Shown here: piece after piece, positions 6,982-16,372 of the stretch
Layout: each line of letters begins with the position of its first letter
Position numbering within the stretch: position 1 is the stretch's first letter
DNA from: DATLFI01 sp035524895
GTDB taxonomy: Bacteria; Acidobacteriota; Thermoanaerobaculia; Multivoradales; Multivoraceae
Direction of reading: 5' to 3'
Length of the DNA stretch: 19,484 nt
Assembly: GCA_035524895.1 (NCBI GenBank)
Contig: DATLFI010000275.1
Span: 1 to 19,484 of the forward strand
Notes under the pieces: generated by a model
Database searches by the model: none
Seen by the model: the letters and a program-made list of their open reading frames with translations, nothing else
What the model was told of the DNA's origin: nothing
Made by a program: the position numbers and the translations under genes

Positions 6982-9900
6982 GGAGGCTCTCCTCGATCCG
7001 ATGGGGCGCCGCGGCTCGCGCCGCCGCCGCGCTCCAGAAGTGATGAACCGGCTGCGTGCTCGTCAGCATCCGCTCGCCGCGCAGCTTTACGCTCGACGCG
7101 TCGAGCGCGAGCAGAAGGGCGGGACGGTCGTCCTCCAGGCGCAGCCAGAGGACCTCGGCGCGGGCGCGACAGGGCCCGGCCTCGACCAGCGCGCCGGCCG
7201 AGGCGAGCACCACCAGGTCCTCGCCGCGGGCGTGCGGGATCACGAACGCGATCGCGGTGGCGCCCCGCTCGACGGCGTCGACGACGCGGACCGGCACCGC
7301 GCGCGCGCCGGCGGCCACCGCCGCGCCGCGGTCCGGAGCCGTGGCGGCACCCGGCTGCCGCGCCTCCCGGCAGAGTGAGAGGATCGTGGCGCAGACCGCG
7401 GGGACGCGCGAGATCCACCGCGTCTCGAGCACCGGTGCCGGCCGCATCTCGCCGTAGCGCCGCGACACCCAACCCTGCGGCGGCGCGGTCGCTCCGCACA
7501 CCAACCTGCCGGTGATCGGCGCGCTGGCGAGCAGTCGCAACGCGAGGCCGACGCTACCGACCCGGGCCACCGCGGTCATGCCGACGCTTTTGGCCGCCGC
7601 GCCGGCGGCGTTTCCGACGGCGCCACGCGCCGCGGCCGGGGCGATGACCGTGGCCGGGTTGAGCAACGACACCTCGGCCCCCGGGGCGAAGTGCCAGAGC
7701 AGCTCGAGGCCATGACGCCCGCCGCCCCCGCGCGGGTCGCCACCGGCGCCGGCGTCCGCCCGGCGCACGTCGTCGAGCACCAGCCAGTACCCGTCCTCGA
7801 TCGAGAGCACGCGGCGCCGGTGCGTGAGCCCGAGCGTGGCGGCATAGCCGTCGTGCTCGCCCGCGGCGTAGTGGATTCCGGGATAGCTCCCGTCGCCGAG
7901 CGCCCGCGTCCGCGCCTGGCGCGTCCAGCGGAAGGTGTCGGCCGGAGCCGACTGCTCGGCGTCGTCGACCACCAGCGTGTTGTGCGCGCGCGTCGACCGG
8001 AAGAATGCGCGCCACTCGGGAGCGGCGTTGTAGACGCCGGTGCCGGAGTCGACCAGGAGCTGCTCGCCGCTCGCGCTCAGAACGATCGAGAGCGCGTCGG
8101 CGTGGCCGTGTCCGCCGCCCAGACTGCCGAGGTCGCCGCGGTCGAACACCAGTTGCGCGCTCGTTCGCGCCCAACCGGTGCGTTCGACGACGTAGCCCGC
8201 CGCGTCGAAGCTCCTCCGTAGGGTGGCCGGCGCCGTGACGGGCAGCGTCTCCCAGGCCTTTAGGCCCTCCTCGCCGAGCAGCCAGAACGCCTCCTCGTAA
8301 AACGCTCCGGCACGGCGCTTCCAGTCTCCGCGATGGAACAGGGCGGCGCCGGCGCACAGCAGATCGCCGGCGTCGCCGTAGTGGGTGGTCGAGCCCAGCG
8401 CCAGCACGCGCCCGCCATCGTCGTCGCCGAGCAGTGGCAGCTTGAGATCGGGACCGGCCAGGTGCGCCAGCGCGTCGAACATCCGCTCGACGCCACGCCA
8501 CACCCGCGGCTCGACCGGTCGCCCGCAGCGACGGGCCAGCGCCAGCGCCTGCAGATAGAAGTCGGCGGCGTAGCAGTGGTAGTAGGGCGAAAGCTCGGCG
8601 TGCACGCCGTCGTCGAGCACCTGGCGCTCCGCCTCGCGGTCGAGCAACGCGCCGCCGAGCTCGAGCCACCGGCGGCCGCGCGGGCCGTCCCGGAACAGGA
8701 GCCCGCCGACGTAGAGCGCCGTGGCTTCGCCCAGCAGATGGGTGTTCGGGCTGCCGTAGAGCGAGAGGTAGCGCGCGACGTGGTCGAGCTGGGCGTAGAG
8801 CGACTTGCAGATGCGCAAAGCAGCGGCTTCGTCGAGCGCCGCCGAGGGCAGGACGTAGAACAGCGTCCACAGCCAGGACAGCGCCCGGATCGCGAGCTCG
8901 AGGCTCGAGTGCCAGTGCAGCCCGATACCGCGCGGGTTCTGCTCGATCCAGCTCAGCATCTGCGCCACCGCCTCGCGGGCGTAGCGCTCCTCGCCGAGAA
9001 GGAAGTAGGCCTTGCCCAGCCGCGGCAGATGCTGGTGGCGATTGAGCTCGCACACGCGCTTGGCGTCGGCGTCTGGCTCGCGCACCGGGTCGTACGACGA
9101 GAAGTGGCGGCGCGGCCACACCGTGCCCGAGACCGGGTCGCGGTGCCAGTCGATGTCGGCGCCGAGCTCCACCTCGCCGTACCCGAGCAGGTCGACGCGG
9201 TGCTGGCAGAGCCGCTCCGCCTCGGCGGCGGCGGCCGAGAGCCAGCTCGGGAAGCGTCTCCACAGCAGCTCGGCCACGGCACGACGCTCGGCGGGCGGCG
9301 CCGGTAGGTAGAAGCGCGGCGCGACGGTGGCTTCGAGGTGACGGAGCAGCGAGCCGTTGCGTGCGCCGCAGCCTTCGAGCAGGGAGCGGTGGCTCTCCTC
9401 GCGCGACGCGGTCCCGATCAGGCGATCGGCGCGGGCGTGGAGAGCCTGGCGCAGCCGCTCCCCCACCTCGCGCGCGCTCATCACGCGCAGTCGCGCGGCG
9501 CACGACGCCAGGCGACCGCGGCGCGTCGTGGCCGCGGCCGAACGACCGGCGCGCGCCTCGCGATAGATCCAGAGCAGGGCGTCGAAGCCGCGCTCGGCGT
9601 CCGCCGCCCGCGTCGGCGACGACGCCGCGCCGTCGCGCGCCGTCGCCAGCACCTGGTCGAGGCGCGCGGCGAGATCGCTCGCATCGCCGCTGCGGTGGAG
9701 CGTAGCGCCGGCCGGTCGCTCGACGGCGTCGCTCGCCACCACCGGTAGGCCGAGGGCGAGCGCCTCGCGGACCGAAATCGCGTCGCCGTCGGCGAGCGCC
9801 GGTCGCGCGAAGACGTCGGAGCGCGCCATCACCGCGAGACAGACGCGGTGAGGAAGATCGCCGGTGAGGAGCACTCGCTCGCCCAGACCGAGCTCGTCGA

Positions 9901-10633
9901 CGCGACGCCGCGCGGCGGTCCAACCCGAGTCGGCGCCCGCGGCCGCGCCGCCGCCCATCACCACGCAGCCCAGCCGCGGCTGCCGCGCGGCGAGGCGCGC
10001 CACGGCGTCGAGCAGCAGGTCGAAGCCGTACTCGGGCCGGAAGAAGAGCGCGCTCGAGACGATTGGCGAGCGGCTCGCGACCCAGGAGGCGACGCTTGAG
10101 GGGAGCGTCGTCGCCCGGGGCGGAGTGACCAGGTGCGCCGGCAGGATCGCGAGCCGCTCGGGGTCGGAACCGTGGGCGAGCAGGGCGTCGTGGATGCGCT
10201 GGTTGACGCAGATGACGCGGTCGTAGCGCGCCAGCGTCGCGCGCTCGAGCCCGCGCGCCAGGGCTCCGCCGCGCTCGAGGAACTCGGGGAGGAGGCCGGA
10301 ATGGAGCGTGAGCACGCGACCGGGCGCGCGGCGCGCGGTGGCGGCGCAGGCCAGCGCCATGCACCAGCTCGCGACGCTGTGTCCGTTGGTGTGCAGGTGG
10401 AGCGTGTAGCCGCGGCGCGCGTGGACGTCGATGCGCCGGAGCAGGCGGGCCACTGACGCCAGCGTCGCCCAGGCGCCGCCGCGCGAGCGATGCCCACCCG
10501 AATCGAGCACGCGGCAGCGCGCGCCGGCGAGCCGGAGCAGATCGCGCGCGGTCGCGACGTGGACCGAGATCCCGCCGTGCGGTGGCGGGGTGGGGCCGAC
10601 CAGCAGCAGCCGCGGCGGCCAGGTCGGGTTCAT
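6956..10633 (-). CDS. Fusion protein: GT4 glycosyltransferase plus heparinase II/III-family lyase
   Basis: 1225 residues in one open frame from the ATG at 10633, which overlaps the upstream GT stop (ATGA) and has GAGGAA seven bases upstream. Residues 1 to about 365 are a GT-B glycosyltransferase: LLVGPTPPPHGGISVHV (10-26), LTLHSG, VICVNQR, VLLTGDLP, and the donor-site region DAISVREALALGLPVVAS (284-301) with E290. After a linker of about 20 residues, Met385 begins a typical heparinase II/III protein: MSAREVGERLRQAL, then an alpha/alpha-barrel N-domain (GADIDWHRDP, FSSYDPVREPDADAKRVCELNRHQHLPRL in overlapping pieces, LHWHSSLELAIRALSWL). The beta-sandwich C-domain has GGGHGHAD near 838-845, VDSGTGVYN and THNT-like RAHNTLVVDD. 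The family cleaves uronic-acid polysaccharides by beta-elimination. There is no signal peptide, so the lyase half would be cytoplasmic unless made separately. At the junction, GTGATGAGC contains an overlapping TGATG in a neighbouring frame, so two coupled genes joined by a frameshift are an alternative. Confidence 0.87.
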   Translation of the reverse strand: MNPTWPPRLLLVGPTPPPHGGISVHVATARDLLRLAGARCRVLDSGGHRSRGGAWATLASVARLLRRIDVHARRGYTLHLHTNGHSVASWCMALACAATARRAPGRVLTLHSGLLPEFLERGGALARGLERATLARYDRVICVNQRIHDALLAHGSDPERLAILPAHLVTPPRATTLPSSVASWVASRSPIVSSALFFRPEYGFDLLLDAVARLAARQPRLGCVVMGGGAAAGADSGWTAARRRVDELGLGERVLLTGDLPHRVCLAVMARSDVFARPALADGDAISVREALALGLPVVASDAVERPAGATLHRSGDASDLAARLDQVLATARDGAASSPTRAADAERGFDALLWIYREARAGRSAAATTRRGRLASCAARLRVMSAREVGERLRQALHARADRLIGTASREESHRSLLEGCGARNGSLLRHLEATVAPRFYLPAPPAERRAVAELLWRRFPSWLSAAAAEAERLCQHRVDLLGYGEVELGADIDWHRDPVSGTVWPRRHFSSYDPVREPDADAKRVCELNRHQHLPRLGKAYFLLGEERYAREAVAQMLSWIEQNPRGIGLHWHSSLELAIRALSWLWTLFYVLPSAALDEAAALRICKSLYAQLDHVARYLSLYGSPNTHLLGEATALYVGGLLFRDGPRGRRWLELGGALLDREAERQVLDDGVHAELSPYYHCYAADFYLQALALARRCGRPVEPRVWRGVERMFDALAHLAGPDLKLPLLGDDDGGRVLALGSTTHYGDAGDLLCAGAALFHRGDWKRRAGAFYEEAFWLLGEEGLKAWETLPVTAPATLRRSFDAAGYVVERTGWARTSAQLVFDRGDLGSLGGGHGHADALSIVLSASGEQLLVDSGTGVYNAAPEWRAFFRSTRAHNTLVVDDAEQSAPADTFRWTRQARTRALGDGSYPGIHYAAGEHDGYAATLGLTHRRRVLSIEDGYWLVLDDVRRADAGAGGDPRGGGGRHGLELLWHFAPGAEVSLLNPATVIAPAAARGAVGNAAGAAAKSVGMTAVARVGSVGLALRLLASAPITGRLVCGATAPPQGWVSRRYGEMRPAPVLETRWISRVPAVCATILSLCREARQPGAATAPDRGAAVAAGARAVPVRVVDAVERGATAIAFVIPHARGEDLVVLASAGALVEAGPCRARAEVLWLRLEDDRPALLLALDASSVKLRGERMLTSTQPVHHFWSAAAARAAAPHRIEESLHVRHRRDR

Positions 10634-11814
10634 CGCCGGATTCCTCGCGCCTGAAGCAACGCCCGACGCGACGGCTGAGCCATCGGAGCGCCCTCGAGCA
10701 GGCCCCGGTAGAGCTTCATCATGCGCTGGAACATGTGGTCGATCGTGAAGTGCTCCTGATAGCGGCGCCGTCCCGCCTCGCCGAAGCTCGCTGCCAGACC
10801 CGGCTCGCACAGCAGCCGATCGATCGCGGCGGCGAGACGGTTGGGATTCGCCGGCGGCACCAGGAGCCCGGTGACGCCGTCATCGACCACCTCGGGGTTG
10901 CCCCCCACGGTAGTGGCTACGGTGGCGACGCCCGCCGCCAGCGACTCGATGAGCACGTTCGAGAGGCCCTCGGTGAGCGAGGGCAGGACGGAGACAGTGA
11001 ACTGCGACAGCAGACTGTTGCCGTCGCTGCGCCAACCGGTGAAGAGCACCCGGTCGGCGAGGCCGAGGCTGGCGGCGCGGCGCGCAAGCTCGCGGTCGTA
11101 TTCGCCGGGGCGGCGGCGGTCGATCACCGGACCACCGATGACAAGGAACCGCGCGTCGGGGTGGCGCGGCGCCAGCACCGCGGCGGCGTCGATGAAGTCC
11201 TCGACACCCTTGATCGGTGTGAGCCGCGTCACCACGCCGACCAGCGGCGTGGACGGCGCGAGACCCAGCTGCCGGCGCAGATCGGGTCCGTTCGGCGGCG
11301 GCGGAGCGTACTCGATGCCGTTGTGGATCACCTCGATGCGGGCTGGGTTCCAGCCCTCGCTGCGGAGGCGGCCGGCGACGGCGTCGGCGTTGGTCACCAC
11401 CGCGTCGGCGAGGGACCCGACCAGACGCTCTAGCCGCTGCTGCGCCGAGGTCCACATCGGCCCCATGTCCCGCACCGAGGCGATGATGGCGGGGGTGCCA
11501 GCGAGCCGGGCACTGAGCACGCCGAGCACGTTGGTGTAGAACCCACTGGTGTGCACGACGTCGATGCGATGGCGCCTCAGGTAGCTCGCGAGGCCGAGCA
11601 GCGGCTTGATCACCGAGGGGCGGCGCATGCTCCGCAGCGGGTACTCGGAGATGGCGACGCCGAGACGCTGGATCTCCTCGCTGAGACCTCCCTTGGCGCA
11701 CAGGCAGGCGAGGTGGGTCTCGACCCCGGCATGGTGGAGCGCGCGCGTGAGATTCACGACCTGGCGCTCGGTGCCGCCGATGTCGAAGGTGTTGACGAAC
11801 TGGAGGATGCGCAT
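10630..11814 (-). CDS. GT4-family glycosyltransferase (group 1)
   Basis: 394 residues from the ATG at 11814 (MRILQFVNTFDIGGTERQVV). The N-terminal acceptor domain shows the GGTERQV loop at 13-19 and DVVHTSGFYTNVLG at 85-98. The C-terminal donor domain shows VIHNGIE at 163-169, VVTRLTPIKGVEDFI at 194-208, and the EX7E motif with Glu282 and Glu290 in LPSLTEGLSNVLIESLAAG. The fold and motifs are complete, so it should be an active retaining transferase using a nucleotide sugar at the cytoplasmic membrane. Relatives in exopolysaccharide loci are annotated as PEP-CTERM/EpsH1-associated sugar transferases. No strong Shine-Dalgarno precedes the start. Upstream in-frame extension has no conserved features, and the 44-base distance to a sigma-54 element supports this start. 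It is the first gene of the second operon. Confidence 0.93.
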   Translation of the reverse strand: MRILQFVNTFDIGGTERQVVNLTRALHHAGVETHLACLCAKGGLSEEIQRLGVAISEYPLRSMRRPSVIKPLLGLASYLRRHRIDVVHTSGFYTNVLGVLSARLAGTPAIIASVRDMGPMWTSAQQRLERLVGSLADAVVTNADAVAGRLRSEGWNPARIEVIHNGIEYAPPPPNGPDLRRQLGLAPSTPLVGVVTRLTPIKGVEDFIDAAAVLAPRHPDARFLVIGGPVIDRRRPGEYDRELARRAASLGLADRVLFTGWRSDGNSLLSQFTVSVLPSLTEGLSNVLIESLAAGVATVATTVGGNPEVVDDGVTGLLVPPANPNRLAAAIDRLLCEPGLAASFGEAGRRRYQEHFTIDHMFQRMMKLYRGLLEGAPMAQPSRRALLQARGIRR

Positions 11815-11856
11815 CGTGTCTCTACGGGGACGATCTCCTGGGATTCCTTTGAGGTC

Positions 11857-11872
11857 GGCAAGTAGCGTGCCA
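11857..11872 (-). promoter_or_regulatory. Sigma-54 (RpoN) -24/-12 promoter for the glycosyltransferase-to-Crp operon
   Basis: On the minus strand the sequence reads TGGCACG-CTAC-TTGCC. This matches the RpoN consensus TGGCACG-N4-TTGC at every fixed position, with the correct 12-base GG-to-GC spacing; only the last base (C instead of A/T) is off. The -12 C is at 11858, 44 bases from the A of the start codon at 11814, giving a predicted transcript start near 11846 and a leader of about 32 bases. It lies in the 141-bp gap 11815-11955, the second largest on the minus strand, which holds no gene. Confidence 0.8.
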
Positions 11873-11955
11873 GGGCGTCGAGCTGGGTACCCGAGGCACG
11901 GGGGGGCGGCGGCGAGCGCTGCTTCCTCTTCGTGGAACGGGCTTGCCATGGCCGC

Positions 11956-13044
11956 TCAGAAGGCCAGCCGCATCCATCCTTCGCACTCGAGCCGGGTCAG
12001 GAAGACGTCGCCCGAGTGCAGGGCGTCGCGCACCGTGCTGTCCGCGGTGCCGTAGAGCAGCCAGAACCCGGCGTTGTCGAAGAAGCAGCGCTTCTGCGAC
12101 AGCGGACGGTAGAGCTCGGGCTGGAGCTGACCGGACACCGCGACACAACCCTCGCGCCAGGCGTCGAGGAAGAGGTGATCGATCACCTCCGAGGTGGCGT
12201 CACGGCGGGCGGCGAGCTGCACCACCTCGCCAATGCCGCCACGCTTGGCGCGATAGAGGAACCACCCCATGGTGCCGCCGCGCGCGTCGACCACGCGGCG
12301 CTGCCGCAGCGGGCCCTGCCGATCGCTACGGCCGAGGATGTCGAGCAGCCAGCGCAGCGAAGGCTCGTCGTAGCAGGGACGCAACGCGTAATGACGCGAG
12401 AGCTCGCCGAGGCCGCGCAGCAGCTCGTCGGGCGCGAGCTCGGTCACCGCGGTCGCCGGCGCCGGGCGGTGGAACGGCGACGCCTCGAGACGCACCAGGG
12501 CGGCGTCAAAGGCGCGCGACAGCGGACGCAGCGCCGCGGTCAGGACGCCACGGCGTTGGCGGCCGTTGGCCGCGCCCCAGTAGGTAGTGACGAACTGCAC
12601 CGGGCGCAGCGGCCGGACCCAGCGCAGGCTGTGGCCGAACGCGGTGCGGCCGTCGAGCGCCTCCCACAGCTTGCGGGAGCGGTCGTTGCCGTCGCACAGG
12701 ACCAGGTCCTGCGGGCTTCTGGCCATGCGCTTCATCAGCTCGAGCGCGGCCATGGTGGCCCGGCTCTGCTGCTCGACCATGAAGTCGTGGGTGACGACGG
12801 CGCGCAGCCCGCGGTCCTCGAGCGACATCGGCCGCCGCATCGCGCCCAGCACGCCGACGATCCTGCCCTTGCCGTCCTCGTAGACCAGCGACGGCACGCT
12901 GTCGTCCAGCCAGGGATGGCGCAGGAAGATGTCGTCGAGGAAGCGCTCGAGCGCGGGTCGCGGCGACTCCTCGCCGTAGATCGCGCGGTGGAGCGTCGTG
13001 ACCTGCTCGATGTCGCCGTCCGCCAACGTCCTGACGCGTCCCAT
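11956..13044 (-). CDS. GNAT/FemAB-like acyltransferase, two-domain
   Basis: 362 residues from the ATG at 13044. Residues 1 to about 150 resemble a GNAT N-acetyltransferase: RTLADGDIEQVTTLHRAIYG, strand GRIVGVLGAMRRPM at 60-73, strand RAVVTHDFMV at 81-90, helix EQQSRATMAALELMKRMA at 91-108, and DLVLCDGNDRSRKLWEALDG at 113-132. The acyl-CoA pyrophosphate loop (normally Q/RxxGxG/A) is degenerate. Residues about 190-340 look like a second, more divergent GNAT unit (GGTMGWFLYR at 256-265, IDHLFLDAWREGCVAVSG), giving the tandem arrangement seen in FemAB-like aminoacyltransferases. It follows the acyl carrier protein gene with a 48-bp gap and ends the monooxygenase/adenylation module, so an acyl or aminoacyl chain on the carrier protein is a plausible donor. 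Donor and acceptor are inferred, not seen. Confidence 0.8.
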   Translation of the reverse strand: MGRVRTLADGDIEQVTTLHRAIYGEESPRPALERFLDDIFLRHPWLDDSVPSLVYEDGKGRIVGVLGAMRRPMSLEDRGLRAVVTHDFMVEQQSRATMAALELMKRMARSPQDLVLCDGNDRSRKLWEALDGRTAFGHSLRWVRPLRPVQFVTTYWGAANGRQRRGVLTAALRPLSRAFDAALVRLEASPFHRPAPATAVTELAPDELLRGLGELSRHYALRPCYDEPSLRWLLDILGRSDRQGPLRQRRVVDARGGTMGWFLYRAKRGGIGEVVQLAARRDATSEVIDHLFLDAWREGCVAVSGQLQPELYRPLSQKRCFFDNAGFWLLYGTADSTVRDALHSGDVFLTRLECEGWMRLAF

Positions 13045-13092
13045 GGTGATCTCGGTGGTATCTGCCGGCGTTGGCTGCCGCCGCTCCGCTCT

Positions 13093-13383
13093 CTACTTGA
13101 CGGCGAGCCGCCGCGGGCCGAGGTCGTGGCCGTTGCGACGCTCGATCTTCGAGGACACGAACGCGCTGATCGCCGCGATCGATCGGAAGCGGTCGAGCTC
13201 GAGATCGGCGGCGGAGATCGCGATGCCGAACTCCTCCTCGAGGCCGACCAGGAGCTCGACCAGCCCGAGCGAGTCGAGCGCCGCCGCCTCGAACAGGTCG
13301 GTCGACTCCGACACGCCCTCGACCTGGAGTCGGTGCGAGAGGATGGCGGCGACGCGTTCTCCGACGTTCTGTGGTGCGTGCAT
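13093..13383 (-). CDS. Acyl carrier protein
   Basis: 96 residues from the ATG at 13383. An in-frame GTG at 13404 would add seven residues. The ATG is preferred because AGGGG lies about five bases upstream and the protein then begins like other carrier proteins. Helix 1 is about residues 6-20. The phosphopantetheine site is LDSLGLVEL with Ser38, and helices 2-3 follow (VELLVGLEEEFGI, FRSIAAISAFV). The C-terminal tail is basic. It is expected to be modified on Ser38 by a phosphopantetheinyl transferase and to carry the product of the adenylation enzyme next door, 25 bp upstream, in the cytoplasm. It may serve as an amino-acid (peptidyl) or fatty-acyl carrier; its partner favours the former. Confidence 0.93.
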   Translation of the reverse strand: MHAPQNVGERVAAILSHRLQVEGVSESTDLFEAAALDSLGLVELLVGLEEEFGIAISAADLELDRFRSIAAISAFVSSKIERRNGHDLGPRRLAVK

Positions 13384-13408
13384 GCTGGCCCCTAGCTCCT
13401 TCACCTGC

Positions 13409-15141
<1,733 letters not shown>

Positions 15142-15145
<4 letters not shown>

Positions 15146-16179
15146 AGCGCCACCTCGCTCGGGACTGCGTGGTCGACGGCGAGCACCGTGTGGTGGAGCT
15201 CCTCCTCGCTCGCCGGCACGTCCAGGATCAGGGTGGTGCAGCCGGCGACGATGTAGCGCTGCAGCTCGCGCGACACCTCCTGATAGCTGCCCACCAGATA
15301 AGGGCACATGGTGCTGTAGTTCTGGAACGGGAAGAGCCAGTACGGATTGCCTTCGGCGGCGTGGTCGTCGGCCAGGCGCGAGAGCTGGCGGTGCCACAGC
15401 GAGTCGCTCGCCTTCATCGCGAGCTGGTGCGTGAGCTGGCCGCGGCGGTCGGGCGGGAACTGCTGGTGCGCGGCGCGCCAGGCCTCGCGGGAGTCGGCTC
15501 GCGCGACGATGCCGACCCGCACGCCGCGCTCGAGGTCGCCGTCGGCGAGCGCATCCGCAGTACCGGGCGGCTGCGGATACTTGACGGCGGTGACGCCGAG
15601 CGCGCGGGCGGCGTCGAGGCCGGCGGCCGAGGAGCCCGACACGAAGATCTCGGGCTGCAGCGCCGCAGCGAGCGCCGGCTTCAGCCGCAGGTTCTCGACC
15701 TGATAGAAGCTGCCGGCGAAACGCACCGGCTCGGGGGCCTCGAGCAGCCGCTTCACGATCGTCGTGTACTCGACCAATCGCTCGTAGCGGCGGTCGTGCG
15801 GGGTGGTGTCGCCCAGCGCGTCGAGGTCGCCCTTGAAGCCGCCGGCCACCAGGTTGAGGAAGAGGCGCCGCTCGAACAGGTTGCTCAACGTCGAGACGAT
15901 CTTCGCGACGTAGTAGGGGTGCATGTACACCGGCTGCACCGCGACCAGCGGAGCCAACCTCCTGGTCGAGCGCAGAATGGCGTGGGCGACAGTCCAGGCG
16001 TCGAGCTGGCCGTTGTCGGAATAGACCAGCATGCCCTCGCATCCCGCCTCTTCCGCCCAGCACGCCATCCGGCAAGCGCGCGCCAGGTACGCCGCTGGAT
16101 CGGCCTCGGCCGAGGCGGGGCAGGTCGAGAAGAGTCGTAGGGGTCGGTGATTCACGGCGTGCTCGCTGGGCCAGCCCAT
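15142..16179 (-). CDS. Luciferase-like (LLM) flavin-dependent monooxygenase
   Basis: 345 residues from the ATG at 16179. A GTG at 16155 is an alternative, eight residues shorter. The protein follows the bacterial-luciferase/SsuD TIM-barrel plan: RLFSTCPAS near 15-23, AEEAGCEGMLVYSDNGQLDAW in pieces at 42-62, LAPLVAVQPVYMHPYYVAKIVSTL at 76-98, FERRLFLNLVAGGF at 102-115, YERLVEYTTIVKRL at 132-145, FVSGSSAAGLDAARALG beyond. It should use reduced FMN (or F420) and oxygen to oxidise a substrate, and needs a separate reductase that is not in the window. It is the first gene of a module with an adenylation enzyme, carrier protein and GNAT protein, overlapping the adenylation gene by four bases. That context recalls luciferase-like monooxygenases of natural-product pathways acting on carrier-bound amino acids. 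A role in sulfonate use is less likely here. Confidence 0.9.
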
Positions 16180-16221
16180 CCCGCTCGAGAATCGATCGTC
16201 GACTCCGGCGCCGGGGTAGGG

Positions 16222-16237
16222 AGCAATTGAAGTGCCA
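16222..16237 (-). promoter_or_regulatory. Sigma-54 (RpoN) -24/-12 promoter for the monooxygenase-adenylation-ACP-GNAT module
   Basis: On the minus strand the sequence reads TGGCACT-TCAA-TTGCT. It matches the RpoN consensus TGGCACG-N4-TTGCW at all positions but one (T for the G after TGGCAC), with the exact GG-to-GC spacing. The -12 C lies at 16223, 44 bases from the A of the start codon at 16179. The predicted transcript start is near 16211 with a leader of about 32 bases. The arrangement is the same as in the second sigma-54 element at 11872-11857. Confidence 0.78.
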
Positions 16238-16278
16238 ACGGCAGGGCCCGGCGAGGCCGCTCCGATCCCCCCGCGCCA

Positions 16279-16293
16279 GGCGTCCGGGACGCC
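16279..16293. promoter_or_regulatory. 15-bp perfect palindrome, candidate enhancer-binding-protein site
   Basis: GGCGTCC, a single central base, then GGACGCC: a perfect 7-1-7 inverted repeat. It lies about 75 bp upstream of the predicted sigma-54 transcript start, within the range where NtrC-type activators bind. Only one copy was noticed, so the role is inferred from position and symmetry. Confidence 0.4.
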
Positions 16294-16372
16294 GCCGTAG
16301 CGGCCGCCGCCACCCTCGGAACCGCTCTTCTCCCCACTGGAACGTGGCTTCCCCGCGCCGGCAACCGGCCCG

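Larger units (their letters stand above)
16180..16372 (-). other. 193-bp intergenic regulatory region
   Basis: This is the largest non-coding gap on the minus strand, between amidotransferase 2 and the monooxygenase gene. It holds a sigma-54 element, a 15-bp palindrome, and a short GC hairpin (stem 16357-16361 with 16365-16369, three-base loop) just after the amidotransferase stop. The hairpin lacks a T-tract, so it is at best a weak terminator. No open frame with recognisable protein features fills the gap. Confidence 0.6.

Noticed and set aside
11884..11891. GGGTACCC palindrome in the 141-bp gap as an operator
   Set aside because: Eight bases of self-complementarity are expected by chance and it overlaps no other signal.
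11983..12019. GCACTCG/CGAGTGC inverted repeat upstream of the second sigma-54 element, as an activator site
   Set aside because: The arms are 23 bases apart, lie inside the GNAT coding sequence and do not resemble the palindrome at 16279-16293.
16152..16364. A small gene in the 193-bp gap upstream of the monooxygenase
   Set aside because: The 70-residue translation is low complexity, has no recognisable start signal and overlaps the promoter elements.
16357..16369. Hairpin after amidotransferase 2 as an intrinsic terminator
   Set aside because: Five-base stem, three-base loop and no following T-run; mentioned only as a possible pause site.
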